Assembly: GCA_900766355.1 (NCBI GenBank)
Contig: CAAFVD010000108.1
Location: 1 to 31,249, forward strand
Source: Candidatus Gastranaerophilales bacterium
GTDB lineage: Bacteria > Cyanobacteriota > Vampirovibrionia > Gastranaerophilales > Gastranaerophilaceae
Direction: 5' to 3'
DNA length: 31,249 bases
The notes under the pieces are model-generated. The model did no database searches and had not been told where the DNA came from. It saw only the letters and a list, made by a program, of their open reading frames with translations. The position numbers were made by a program, and so were the translations under genes. Of the stretch, positions 1-7,152 are shown in pieces. Position 1 is the stretch's first letter. The number at the start of each line of letters is the position of its first letter.

Positions 1-1099
1 TACTTGTTGTTTTACCTACTCGTGCTTTTGCATTACCTGTTACGGTTGAATTTGTTAGGTTTGTAAAGTAACCTGCACTAGTATCTAATTCATTTGTTGT
101 TAATTTATCTATTGAATTATACAATGTGGCATTTATACTAGCTTTTCCATCTACAACTGTATTTACGATACCGTTTGCACCACTTGCATTTGTTGTTAAA
201 TTTCCAGCAACACGAGTACTTGTAGCTACTGTAGATGTTGGAGTAGTTAAGCCTCTATTAAAATACACATTTTTAGCTGTAACATTTGTATCTTTAGCGG
301 TAAACGAACTTCCTGTTGTCACTACATTAGATGCTTTATCAGTAACTAAATCAATTACTGCATTAGGATTATTTGAACGTAGTGAAGAATTTGCAATCTG
401 AATGGAAGAATTATTATCAAATTTTATACCATTTGTTTTTGATACGTTTGCTGCTGCTTGAATAAAATTTGCCCCATCTTTTGTAGTAAAAGAAATATTA
501 CCATTTGATGTAATATCAGAAGCATTTACATCAATACCTTTTGCTATAAGATTAATATCTCCACCTGAAAAAATTTTGCCTGTATTTAATGCAATTACGC
601 TATATGTATTGTCTTTGAAAGCTGCATCATTCCAATTAATATTTAATTTACCAGTACTATCAAAAGACCATTTGTTAAGCAAATCTTGAGTTGTTAGTAC
701 CAAAGTACCTGCCGTTGAGATTGAACCTCCACCAGTCATTAACATACCATTTGGGTTAGATATAACAATAGCACCTTTACCACCAGTTATTGAACCTGCA
801 ATTGTTGACATTCCGTTAAGAACATTATTTAAAACAGCCCAATCACCATTAATAAAATTTAATGATTGTCCAGCACCAACATTTAAGTGTCCCCAATCAA
901 GAACTGCATCTCCATTAAAATTAAGATTTGCATTATTTTTATCTATCTTATCTACACCTGTAAAACCACCATGTGAAGCATTAATATCTGCACCACCATA
1001 ACCATTTTCAAGAACAGTTTGAGCAAATGTTGTTTGTAAAGTAATGAAGGACAAACATAATGCACTAGCAATGAGTTTTTTGAAAATACTGTTTTTCAT
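1..1099 (-). CDS. Two-partner-secretion exoprotein, filamentous haemagglutinin N-terminal domain (3' end outside window)
   Basis: An open frame runs from ATG at 1099 to the window edge without a stop, giving 366 codons; the rest lies beyond base 1. Residues 1-26 are a signal peptide: K at 2, 7 and 8, a hydrophobic core, and a TFA|QT-type cleavage site. Residues about 28-140 match the TPS/haemagglutination-activity domain, with the hallmark N-P-N-G-M at 115-119 preceded by VLNNVLNGMSTIAGSI. The remainder is Asn/Thr/Ser/Gly-rich and repetitive, as expected of a right-handed beta-helix. In this family the TPS domain directs export through a TpsB/FhaC outer-membrane pore, giving a secreted or surface adhesin; no TpsB gene is in the window. 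An AAGGAAG ribosome site lies about 8 nt before the ATG. The signal peptide and family are well supported; cargo function is unknown. Confidence 0.85.
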   Translation of the reverse strand, partial: MKNSIFKKLIASALCLSFITLQTTFAQTVLENGYGGADINASHGGFTGVDKIDKNNANLNFNGDAVLDWGHLNVGAGQSLNFINGDWAVLNNVLNGMSTIAGSITGGKGAIVISNPNGMLMTGGGSISTAGTLVLTTQDLLNKWSFDSTGKLNINWNDAAFKDNTYSVIALNTGKIFSGGDINLIAKGIDVNASDITSNGNISFTTKDGANFIQAAANVSKTNGIKFDNNSSIQIANSSLRSNNPNAVIDLVTDKASNVVTTGSSFTAKDTNVTAKNVYFNRGLTTPTSTVATSTRVAGNLTTNASGANGIVNTVVDGKASINATLYNSIDKLTTNELDTSAGYFTNLTNSTVTGNAKARVGKTTS

Positions 1100-1642
1100 G
1101 TAATTCACTTCCTTATATATATTATCTAGTAAAATAATCACTAACCTTTAAGATTGTGTGTTGGATTGGTTGATTTCCCCACTAACCTCAAAACAATTCT
1201 AACATGTAAAGTTTCCTGATAAATTATTTTTGACATTGCATGATTTGTTTTTTACAAAATTTTACATTTTTGTTATATATCAATATATATTGAAATCAAA
1301 TTATTTAATTATATCTAATTATATTTAATAATTGGTATTATTTTAATACTGGTTAATAGCATTTATTTAATTACTAACAGATTTTATTTATTTTTATTTC
1401 TCTACTAAAATACACCGAACATCACATACTCTCTAACAAAGAACTCAAATTGTTAGTTTTATTTATAAACAATCAGCATTGACAGATTCCGTATCGTAGT
1501 ACGGAATGACTGATTTGGTGTCATATTGAGCATAGCGAAATGTCTTTGACAAACCTGCACGAGATTCATCACCTACGTCTCTAAATGACGAATAAGACGT
1601 TCTTGATTACTTCGCTAACTCTTCTCTTATAATGAGAATAAC
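1100..1642. other. Gene-free region upstream of the exoprotein gene
   Basis: No credible coding frame was found on either strand. The first half is very AT-rich and should hold the promoter of the leftward exoprotein gene; no hexamer pair is clear enough to call. A perfect 14-bp palindrome, TCAATATATATTGA, lies at 1280-1293 and could be an operator, but such sequences arise easily in AT-rich DNA. The second half (about 1484-1600) holds intergenic repeats described separately. Confidence 0.5.
1484..1600. repeat. Cluster of three degenerate GTCAT-type intergenic repeats
   Basis: Three pieces share the pattern GTCAT followed by a hairpin-forming or GAATCT-like segment. (1) On the minus strand, ending near 1512, GTCATTCCGTA is followed by TACGGAATCTG; the arms ATTCCGTA (1486-1493) and TACGGAAT (1500-1507) pair perfectly around a 6-nt loop. 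(2) On the plus strand, from about 1519, GTCATATTGAGCATAGCGAA. (3) On the minus strand, ending near 1595, GTCATTTAGAGACGTAGG and then GATGAATCTCGTGCAGG. Copies 2 and 3 face each other, so their ends can pair. They resemble the widespread GTCATTCTGAGCG...GAATCTC intergenic elements of many bacterial genomes. This is inferred from memory; copy number elsewhere is unknown. Confidence 0.5.
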
Positions 1643-1682
1643 AAAAAAGAAGTGATAATTAATAATTAATCATCACTTCTTT
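1643..1682 (-). terminator. Rho-independent terminator of the 100-aa small-protein gene
   Basis: The perfect arms AAAGAAGTGAT (1646-1656) and ATCACTTCTTT (1672-1682) flank an AT-rich loop. Read on the minus strand the stem is followed directly by a T run. It starts 28 nt after the stop codon of the leftward gene ending at 1710. Confidence 0.85.
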
Positions 1683-1709
1683 AAGCTTTTATTTATTGGC
1701 GACTATTTC

Positions 1710-2012
1710 CTACCAAACAGAACCCCATTCTTGAGATGGAGCATCATCAAACCATTCTTCGCCGCCGCCAGCACCACCATTTTCACCTGATGTAGCTCTT
1801 AATGATTTTGGGTTTTCCATTTTTACAACTTCGATTTCAGGTTTTTGATATTTTTTAACCATTGCACGGCCTTGAGCTTCCATTGCATCAGCAGCTTTAG
1901 CTTCTACTTTTGCAGCTGGTTTAGAAACAACCTTTGAAACTTCTTTTGCAGCAGTTTTTGCTGGAGCTTTTGTAATACCCATAGCCATTTTTAGTGAATT
2001 AATCATTGACAT
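1710..2012 (-). CDS. Small Ala/Lys-rich protein with Gly/Trp-rich tail; candidate peptide (RiPP-like) precursor
   Basis: This encodes 100 aa from ATG at 2012, chosen because GGAGG stands 8 nt upstream; an in-frame ATG at 2042 lies upstream of that site and lacks one. Residues 1-50 are Ala/Lys-rich and likely helical, with no signal peptide. Residues 53-64 (KKYQKPEIEVVK) resemble the Y-x-K-P-x-x-E-V segment that I recall near the leader/core boundary of many short putative RiPP precursors of gut anaerobes. The tail from about 72 (RATSGENGGAGGGEEWFD, then to 100) is Gly-rich with three Trp and no Cys. The strong ribosome site and own terminator argue for high expression. It lies 114 bp downstream of a pentein-type hydrolase gene on the same strand. 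No radical-SAM, YcaO or lanthipeptide enzyme is adjacent, so a structural or secreted role is equally possible. Confidence 0.7.
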   Translation of the reverse strand: MSMINSLKMAMGITKAPAKTAAKEVSKVVSKPAAKVEAKAADAMEAQGRAMVKKYQKPEIEVVKMENPKSLRATSGENGGAGGGEEWFDDAPSQEWGSVW

Positions 2013-2126
2013 TTTATATTTTCCTCCTTTGTGTCTGTACACTGTTTTAATAATTAAACAAAAATTTATTTGCTAGTTTTATATTTTAATTTTAACAATT
2101 TGTAATATTTTTTACTAAACATAAAA

Positions 2127-3356
2127 TTAAAACTGTGGCATTTCCATTGTCAGACAATGAATTCCACCTGCTAGATTTTCTAAAGAATCTTGAATTTCTC
2201 CATTTTTACCTTCTACAAAATATACATTTTCTTCTTTTATATAAGGTTTCAATGAGTTAACAAATTCTTTTTCAAAACTAAAACCACTTTCCTTTATTAT
2301 CTCAGGTGTTAGTCCAATTCTTTTATCGAAATCTGATTTATTAGAAATATATACCATTTCGCCCTTTTTATTTTTTGTAATAATTGCATTCATGAAATTA
2401 AGCGAATGAGTAAGTTGTTGTTCTTCAGGTTTTATACTTTTTTCTTTTGAAACACATGGATAAAAAGAAAGAAGTTCTTCCGGAAAGATAGGTAAAAAAG
2501 CAAGTTTTTTTGATTTTTTGTTTGAAGCTTCACTTATATACTCTTCGGCAATTTCTATATCTTCAGGTTCAGGGAATGTTTGATAAATTCTTCCAGGAAC
2601 ACCTATAACTTGAAAACCTTTATTCTCTAAAATATCTTTTACATCTTCTCTTGGAGCTTGAACATTATTAAGAACGGATTTCTTGAATTTATTTAATTCC
2701 TTATCCAAATTTTCTTTTACTACCAACAATTCTGTTTTTTTAGGTTCTTTTTTAAGAAGTTTTTGAATAGATTTCATTCCTTTATTAAAAGCTTTTATTG
2801 TTAAAGAATCATCTGTAAGCAAAATTCTTTTGTTATCTAAAGGTCTAACAAACAAATCTATATGATAATCCATCTGTGGTATGTATTCAATTTTATCTAC
2901 TCCCAAAATACTTTTTGCACCTTCAAGTTTGTCTATGCTTTTTTGTGCATCTTGACCTGCAAGAAGAATATCTTTACCATCTGTATCCTTTACATAATAC
3001 ATATTTCCACCCTGTGGAATTTCTCTATCGAAATCTTTAGACAACCCTAATTTACGTGATAAATTATCGGCAAAGTCATCATAATATTCATTTGTTATGA
3101 TTTTCTTTTTAGGCGAAATTGTTGCAATATCTTGAGCCCAAGGACTATTTGAAAGATCTGCATAGGCATATTTTGCTTCACTGGCCTTTAGTAAGGTTCG
3201 ACCAGAAGGAATAAAAACATCAAAACCAGCTTTTTTTCCTATTCGCTCTAATTCCAATCCCAATTCTTTTTTAGGAGAAGATAAATAAAGAGCTTTTAAT
3301 GGTCTAGCATCATAACCTTTGAAATTTGTTTGTTGATTATATGTTGTTGCTTTCAT
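2127..3356 (-). CDS. Pentein-fold guanidino hydrolase (agmatine/peptidyl-arginine deiminase-like)
   Basis: 409 aa. Motifs match the agmatine deiminase/PPAD branch of the guanidine-modifying superfamily: SPWAQDIATI at 71-80 (cf. the W-x-R-D region), the Q-G-G-N loop at 115-118, DYHIDLFVRPL at 163-173 with candidate catalytic H165 and D167, and GGIHCLTMEMP near the C-terminus with candidate nucleophile C401. Members hydrolyse or transfer the guanidinium group of arginine, agmatine or peptidyl-arginine; the substrate here cannot be read. At 409 aa it is somewhat longer than agmatine deiminases (about 370), with Lys-rich insertions around 185-225 and 270-330. There is no signal peptide. The N-terminus carries the N-F-K-G-Y tag at 11-15 that recurs in the kinase-like protein ending at 28714. 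No clear Shine-Dalgarno precedes the ATG. It may be cotranscribed with the small-protein gene downstream. Confidence 0.75.
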   Translation of the reverse strand: MKATTYNQQTNFKGYDARPLKALYLSSPKKELGLELERIGKKAGFDVFIPSGRTLLKASEAKYAYADLSNSPWAQDIATISPKKKIITNEYYDDFADNLSRKLGLSKDFDREIPQGGNMYYVKDTDGKDILLAGQDAQKSIDKLEGAKSILGVDKIEYIPQMDYHIDLFVRPLDNKRILLTDDSLTIKAFNKGMKSIQKLLKKEPKKTELLVVKENLDKELNKFKKSVLNNVQAPREDVKDILENKGFQVIGVPGRIYQTFPEPEDIEIAEEYISEASNKKSKKLAFLPIFPEELLSFYPCVSKEKSIKPEEQQLTHSLNFMNAIITKNKKGEMVYISNKSDFDKRIGLTPEIIKESGFSFEKEFVNSLKPYIKEENVYFVEGKNGEIQDSLENLAGGIHCLTMEMPQF

Positions 3357-3425
3357 ATTTATTTTAAAGCAGCTAAAAAAAATTTTTGCTATTACATGCT
3401 AAAATAAAAAAAGATGAGGTTACTT

Positions 3426-3863
3426 ATGACAATAACAATCCGACAATTTCAAACCTACGACAAACAAGAAATTATATCTATGATGGAAGAATTTTATTCC
3501 TCTGATGCTGTTTCTACAAACGGAAGTAAAGATATATTTGAAACCGACTTCGAAAACTGCATTAATGATTGCCCATTTTTAGAGGGGTATGTTTTTAATA
3601 CCAGTTCAGAGGTAGTAGGATACGCAATGATTGCTAAAAGTTTTTCAACAGAATTTGGCAAAAAATGTATTTGGTTAGAGGATTTGTACCTAAAAAAAGA
3701 ATACAGAGGTTTAGGTATTATACCTAATTTTATAGAGTTTATTGAATCTCTCTATCCCGATACAATTTTAAAATTAGAAGTTGAAGCAGAGAATGAACAC
3801 GCTATACATGTTTATAAAAAACGAGGGTTCAAAGAATTACCTTATCAAGAAATGATAAAATAA
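3426..3863 (+). CDS. GNAT family N-acetyltransferase
   Basis: 145 aa from ATG 3426, chosen because GAGGT stands 5 nt upstream; the in-frame ATG at 3414 overlaps that site. The fold signature is clear: an N-terminal ITIRQFQTYDKQEII strand-helix, WLEDLYLKKEYRGLGI with the acetyl-CoA pyrophosphate loop (R-G-L-G) near residue 105, and a C-terminal LEVEAENEHAIHVYKKRGF segment typical of motif B. The enzyme would transfer an acetyl group from acetyl-CoA to an amine; the substrate is not predictable. It is divergent from the pentein gene (69 bp between starts) and 94 bp upstream of the FkbH-like gene. Confidence 0.88.
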   Translation: MTITIRQFQTYDKQEIISMMEEFYSSDAVSTNGSKDIFETDFENCINDCPFLEGYVFNTSSEVVGYAMIAKSFSTEFGKKCIWLEDLYLKKEYRGLGIIPNFIEFIESLYPDTILKLEVEAENEHAIHVYKKRGFKELPYQEMIK

Positions 3864-3957
3864 ATTTCAAAGTTTTTACATACTCCGATTAATGAATGAT
3901 TTGTAATCGCTTAAAATGTTGTATCATATAACTTATTAATAGGGTAGGGGAAACAAT

Positions 3958-5730
3958 ATGAAAAAAGATTATGATATAACCAAAACAAAGCTTGTGATAT
4001 GGGATTTAGACGAAACTTTTTGGGACGGAACTTTATCAGAAGGTGGTATCAAGTTTAAAGAAAAAACTCTTTTACTAATTGAAGAATTAACAACAAAAGG
4101 AATAATGAATTCTATTTGCTCCAAAAATAATTTTATGGACGTAAAAGCTCAGTTTTTAACCAACGGATATTTAAAGTTTTGGCAGTTATTTGTTTTCCCT
4201 TCTATTGATTGGACACCAAAAGGAATGCGAGTAAAAAATATTATTCAATCAATGAATTTGCGTGAAGAAAATGTCATAATGATTGATGACAATGAGATGA
4301 ATATTAATGAAATCAAATACTATTGCCCAAATATAATGTCTGCAACCCCAGAACAAATTGACAAAATAGCAGAAGAATTATATCTAGTAAATGATTATGA
4401 TTTTGAACATACAAGACTAAAAAGTTATAAAATTCTTGAGCAAAAAACAAAAGATAAAACTGATACAAAATGCTCAAACGAAGATTTCTTGAAGAATAGT
4501 GAAATAAAAATATGTATAAAAAAAGACTGTTTAGAAAACCTTGATAGAATTGATAAACTTATACACAGAACTAATCAGCTTAATTTTACAAAAAAACGCA
4601 CATCGAAAGAGGATTTGAAACAGTATTTTAATAATACCACTTCCTATGATGCAGGTTATGTAATCGTTGAGGATAAATACGGCAATTATGGAATATGTGG
4701 TTTTTATGTATTAAATAAAGATATCAATAGTTTAGAATATTTCTTATTCTCTTGCAGAATTATGAATATGGGTATAGAACAATTTGTTTATTCATATTTA
4801 GGTTCACCTAAAATAGAGGTAGTGCCTCCTGTATCTTCAAATCTTTCAACAAAATTTGATTGCGTAAAAATAGTTGATAATTTAGAAATAAAACCAAAAG
4901 AAAAAGAGGACACTTCAAATCACATAAATATCTTATTTAAAGGTGCTTGTGATTTGCATTCAGTTATTAGTTATATTACAGGAGATTGCAATATTGATAC
5001 TGAATTTCCTTATTGGAATAAACAGTTGGTATACATACTATCCCATACACATACAGCTTTTATTGAACAAACTAACAGACTGCCTCAAAAAAAGTTGCTA
5101 GAATTATGCAAAAAATTTCCTTGCCCAAGTCCTGATGAATTTAAGACAAGATTCTTTGATAAAAAATATGATGCAATTGTACTTAGTCTTTTGACAACAA
5201 CATACAGAGGTTTATACATAAATAAATTTGATGGCACTTATGCTGAATACGGTTATACAAACTGCGATATAACTGATGAAAACAACTGGGATAAAGTTTT
5301 GTCATCTATTCCTGAGGAAGCAAAAGAACAGAATAAATTAATCCTAAAATCCTTCAAGAATGAATACACATTTGCAGGAAATCCTCCTGTAGATTTGGTT
5401 ATGCGAAACCTGAAATACATAAGAGAACATCTAGACCCTAAAACTCAACTTATTTTAGTTTTGGGTAGCGAAAAACCTACTGATAAATATCTTGAAGGAT
5501 ATGAAGGAATGGCTGAAAGACATATTATTATGAATAAATATGTTAGAGAGTTTGCGAAAAAATATGACAACATTGATTTACTAGAACTAACAAATCTTAT
5601 ACAAAGTGATGATGATTACAATGAATGTATAAACCACTTCTCAAGACGTGTTTATGCCGACTTTGCAAAAGAAATAGTAGAGCTTGTTAATAAAAAGTTG
5701 GGTAAAAAATATTTAGAGATTAAGGGGTAA
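3958..5730 (+). CDS. FkbH-like HAD / GNAT-like / SGNH-like three-domain protein
   Basis: 590 aa. Residues 10-145 are a HAD domain of the FkbH/IIIC type: WDLDET with D16 and D18, ICSKNN at 53-58, K88 and IDDNEMNINEI at 109-119. Residues about 180-300 match the GNAT-like second half of FkbH proteins (RTNQLNFTKKR at 204-214, then the CGFYVL and FLFSCRIMNMG strands). FkbH proteins load glyceryl or related acyl units onto carrier proteins, or act in surface-glycan acylation. Residues about 323-590 look like an SGNH/GDSL hydrolase fold, with GACDLHS at 329-335 in the block I position and INHFSRRVY carrying H560 in the block V position. The usual GDS serine and the D of D-x-x-H are not obvious, so activity is uncertain. 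GGGG lies 7 nt before the ATG. No acyl carrier protein is nearby. The 3' end abuts the hxlR-type gene (2-nt gap). Confidence 0.8.
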   Translation: MKKDYDITKTKLVIWDLDETFWDGTLSEGGIKFKEKTLLLIEELTTKGIMNSICSKNNFMDVKAQFLTNGYLKFWQLFVFPSIDWTPKGMRVKNIIQSMNLREENVIMIDDNEMNINEIKYYCPNIMSATPEQIDKIAEELYLVNDYDFEHTRLKSYKILEQKTKDKTDTKCSNEDFLKNSEIKICIKKDCLENLDRIDKLIHRTNQLNFTKKRTSKEDLKQYFNNTTSYDAGYVIVEDKYGNYGICGFYVLNKDINSLEYFLFSCRIMNMGIEQFVYSYLGSPKIEVVPPVSSNLSTKFDCVKIVDNLEIKPKEKEDTSNHINILFKGACDLHSVISYITGDCNIDTEFPYWNKQLVYILSHTHTAFIEQTNRLPQKKLLELCKKFPCPSPDEFKTRFFDKKYDAIVLSLLTTTYRGLYINKFDGTYAEYGYTNCDITDENNWDKVLSSIPEEAKEQNKLILKSFKNEYTFAGNPPVDLVMRNLKYIREHLDPKTQLILVLGSEKPTDKYLEGYEGMAERHIIMNKYVREFAKKYDNIDLLELTNLIQSDDDYNECINHFSRRVYADFAKEIVELVNKKLGKKYLEIKG

Positions 5731-5732
5731 TA

Positions 5733-6089
5733 TTAATACAATTCCCCCCAACGAATAATTTCTATAAAAATAGGAAACAAAGAAAATCCTTTCTCTGTCA
5801 AGGAATATTCAACATGCGAGGCTTTATCATCTATTTGAATACGTTTTACTATCCCATTTGCTTGCAAATCTTTTAATGTAGAAATTAAAATAGCATTTGT
5901 TATCTCTGAAACTTCTCTTTGAAGTTCACAAAAACGGTATGATTTTTTCTTAAACAATGCATATATTACAGGAAGTTTCCATTTTCCACGTAATATTTTC
6001 AATATTTTTAAAACTTTTGAATTATGTTGTGGCGATTGTAATTTAGATAAAAATTCTTCTAATTCTTCATAATCAATTTCTTTTGCCAT
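5733..6089 (-). CDS. HxlR-family winged-helix transcriptional regulator
   Basis: 118 aa from ATG 6089, chosen because GAGG lies 5 nt upstream; the frame extends to 6110 without a ribosome site. The HxlR core is clear: ILRGKWKLPVIYAL at 32-45, YRFCELQREV at 51-60, ITNAILISTLKDLQANGIVKR (recognition helix and wing), and HVEYSLTEKG. Family members are dimeric DNA-binding regulators, several of which sense electrophiles through an N-terminal Cys. That Cys is absent here; the only one is C54, in the second helix. It lies 51 bp downstream of the PFL activase gene on the same strand but probably has its own control (palindrome at 6117-6131). Confidence 0.88.
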   Translation of the reverse strand: MAKEIDYEELEEFLSKLQSPQHNSKVLKILKILRGKWKLPVIYALFKKKSYRFCELQREVSEITNAILISTLKDLQANGIVKRIQIDDKASHVEYSLTEKGFSLFPIFIEIIRWGELY

Positions 6090-6116
6090 AATCACCTCAA
6101 AAAAATTCACATTATA

Positions 6117-6131
6117 GTATTAAAATAATAC
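6117..6131. promoter_or_regulatory. Candidate operator upstream of the HxlR gene
   Basis: GTATTA-AAA-TAATAC is a perfect inverted repeat with a 3-nt centre, 27 nt upstream of the HxlR start codon and within the 51-bp gap after the PFL activase gene. HxlR-family proteins often autoregulate through such dyads. AT-rich composition makes chance occurrence possible. Confidence 0.35.
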
Positions 6132-6140
6132 CATACTTTT

Positions 6141-6893
6141 TTAAGATTTGCCACCTTTTTTATTTTTATAAGCTTCAAGAATTATATTCCTTGCTTTTAT
6201 ACCTTCTTCTTTCGTTAAAGGTGGAGTATTTTTCAAAGGGTATTCAATTTTTAAATTATCATATTTTGGTATTGCCATATCATGGTATGGCAATACATCT
6301 AATGCTTTGATATTATTTAATTCTGCTAAAAACTCGCCTAACTCTTTCAAATATGCAGGATTATCCGTTATATTTGGCACAACAACGTGTCTAATCCATA
6401 CTGGAATTCTATTCTCGGATAAATATTTTGCAAAATCTAAAATATTTTTATTAGATACTCCTGTCAGTTTTTTATGTTCATCATCGTTAATATGTTTTAT
6501 ATCAAGCAAAACCAAGTTCGTATATTTTAACAATTTATCAACTTGCTCTGTATTATTTCTATTGAATAGAAACCCGGAAGTATCAAGAGCAGTATGTATA
6601 TTCCTTATATGTGCTTGTTTAAAAAGTTCTGTAACAAAAGGCATTTGTAACATAGGTTCACCACCTGTTACCGTAATGCCCCCACTTTTTACAAATTCTT
6701 TTACACCATTATATTTTTTTATAATTTCATCAACAGACATTCGTTTGTTTTCTGTTGTTGTCCAACTATCAGGATTATGACAATATTTGCAACGTAAAGG
6801 ACAGCCCTGGGTAAAGACTACAAATCTTATCCCCGGGCCATCTACAGTTCCACAACTCTCTATTGAATGTATGTTTCCAAATACTTTTTCCAT
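6141..6893 (-). CDS. pflA: Pyruvate formate-lyase activating enzyme (radical SAM)
   Basis: 250 aa, normal family length. The radical-SAM cluster motif C-x3-C-x2-C is at C31, C35 and C38 (GCPLRCKYCHNPDSW), followed by TVTGGEPMLQ (GGE motif) near residue 75. The enzyme reductively cleaves S-adenosylmethionine and abstracts the alpha hydrogen of the PFL glycine, here in the separate 78-aa protein encoded immediately upstream. The start codon lies 1 nt after that gene's TAG stop (ATGTAGTATG), with no clear ribosome site of its own, so it is probably translationally coupled. Confidence 0.96.
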   Translation of the reverse strand: MEKVFGNIHSIESCGTVDGPGIRFVVFTQGCPLRCKYCHNPDSWTTTENKRMSVDEIIKKYNGVKEFVKSGGITVTGGEPMLQMPFVTELFKQAHIRNIHTALDTSGFLFNRNNTEQVDKLLKYTNLVLLDIKHINDDEHKKLTGVSNKNILDFAKYLSENRIPVWIRHVVVPNITDNPAYLKELGEFLAELNNIKALDVLPYHDMAIPKYDNLKIEYPLKNTPPLTKEEGIKARNIILEAYKNKKGGKS

Positions 6894-6894
6894 A

Positions 6895-7131
6895 CTACAT
6901 TTTATTATGGAATGTTCTTGAAATTACATCGTCTTGTTGTTCTTTTGTTAATTTTATAAAGTTAACAGCATAACCTGAAACTCTTATAGTTAATTGAGGA
7001 TATTTTTCAGGGTGAGCCTGAGCATCAAGTAAAGTTTCTTTGTTGAAAACATTTACATTTAAATGGTGTCCACCTTTTTCTACATATCCATCTAATATAT
7101 TTATTAAGTTTTCTTCTTGCATTGTAGCCAT
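6895..7131 (-). CDS. Stand-alone glycyl-radical domain of pyruvate formate-lyase (GrcA-like half)
   Basis: 78 aa, equal to the C-terminal segment of a normal PFL. It carries NILDGYVEKGGHHLNVNVFN at 11-30 and the radical motif RVSGYAVNF at 50-58 with the radical glycine at G53, 25 residues from its end as in canonical PFL. It has its own ATG and an AAAGGA ribosome site 8 nt upstream, 21 bp after the TAG stop of the pflB-like gene and in the same frame. E. coli GrcA (YfiD) is a 127-aa spare part that replaces an oxygen-cleaved PFL end; here the adjacent PFL lacks this domain altogether, so this protein is probably an obligatory second subunit. Gene order core / radical domain / activase implies stoichiometric synthesis and activation. 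Confidence 0.93.
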   Translation of the reverse strand: MATMQEENLINILDGYVEKGGHHLNVNVFNKETLLDAQAHPEKYPQLTIRVSGYAVNFIKLTKEQQDDVISRTFHNKM

Positions 7132-7152
7132 TTTATATAGTCCTTTCTTTAA

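Noticed and set aside
126..401. 91-codon open frame on the plus strand
   Set aside because: Antisense shadow of the exoprotein gene, whose minus-strand frame has a signal peptide, ribosome site and TPS motif.
1280..1293. TCAATATATATTGA palindrome as an FNR/CRP box
   Set aside because: The half-sites are in the opposite orientation to TTGAT...ATCAA, and AT-rich palindromes are frequent here.
6307..6780. 157-codon plus-strand frame opposite pflA
   Set aside because: Low-complexity antisense shadow of a strongly conserved radical-SAM gene; no ribosome site.
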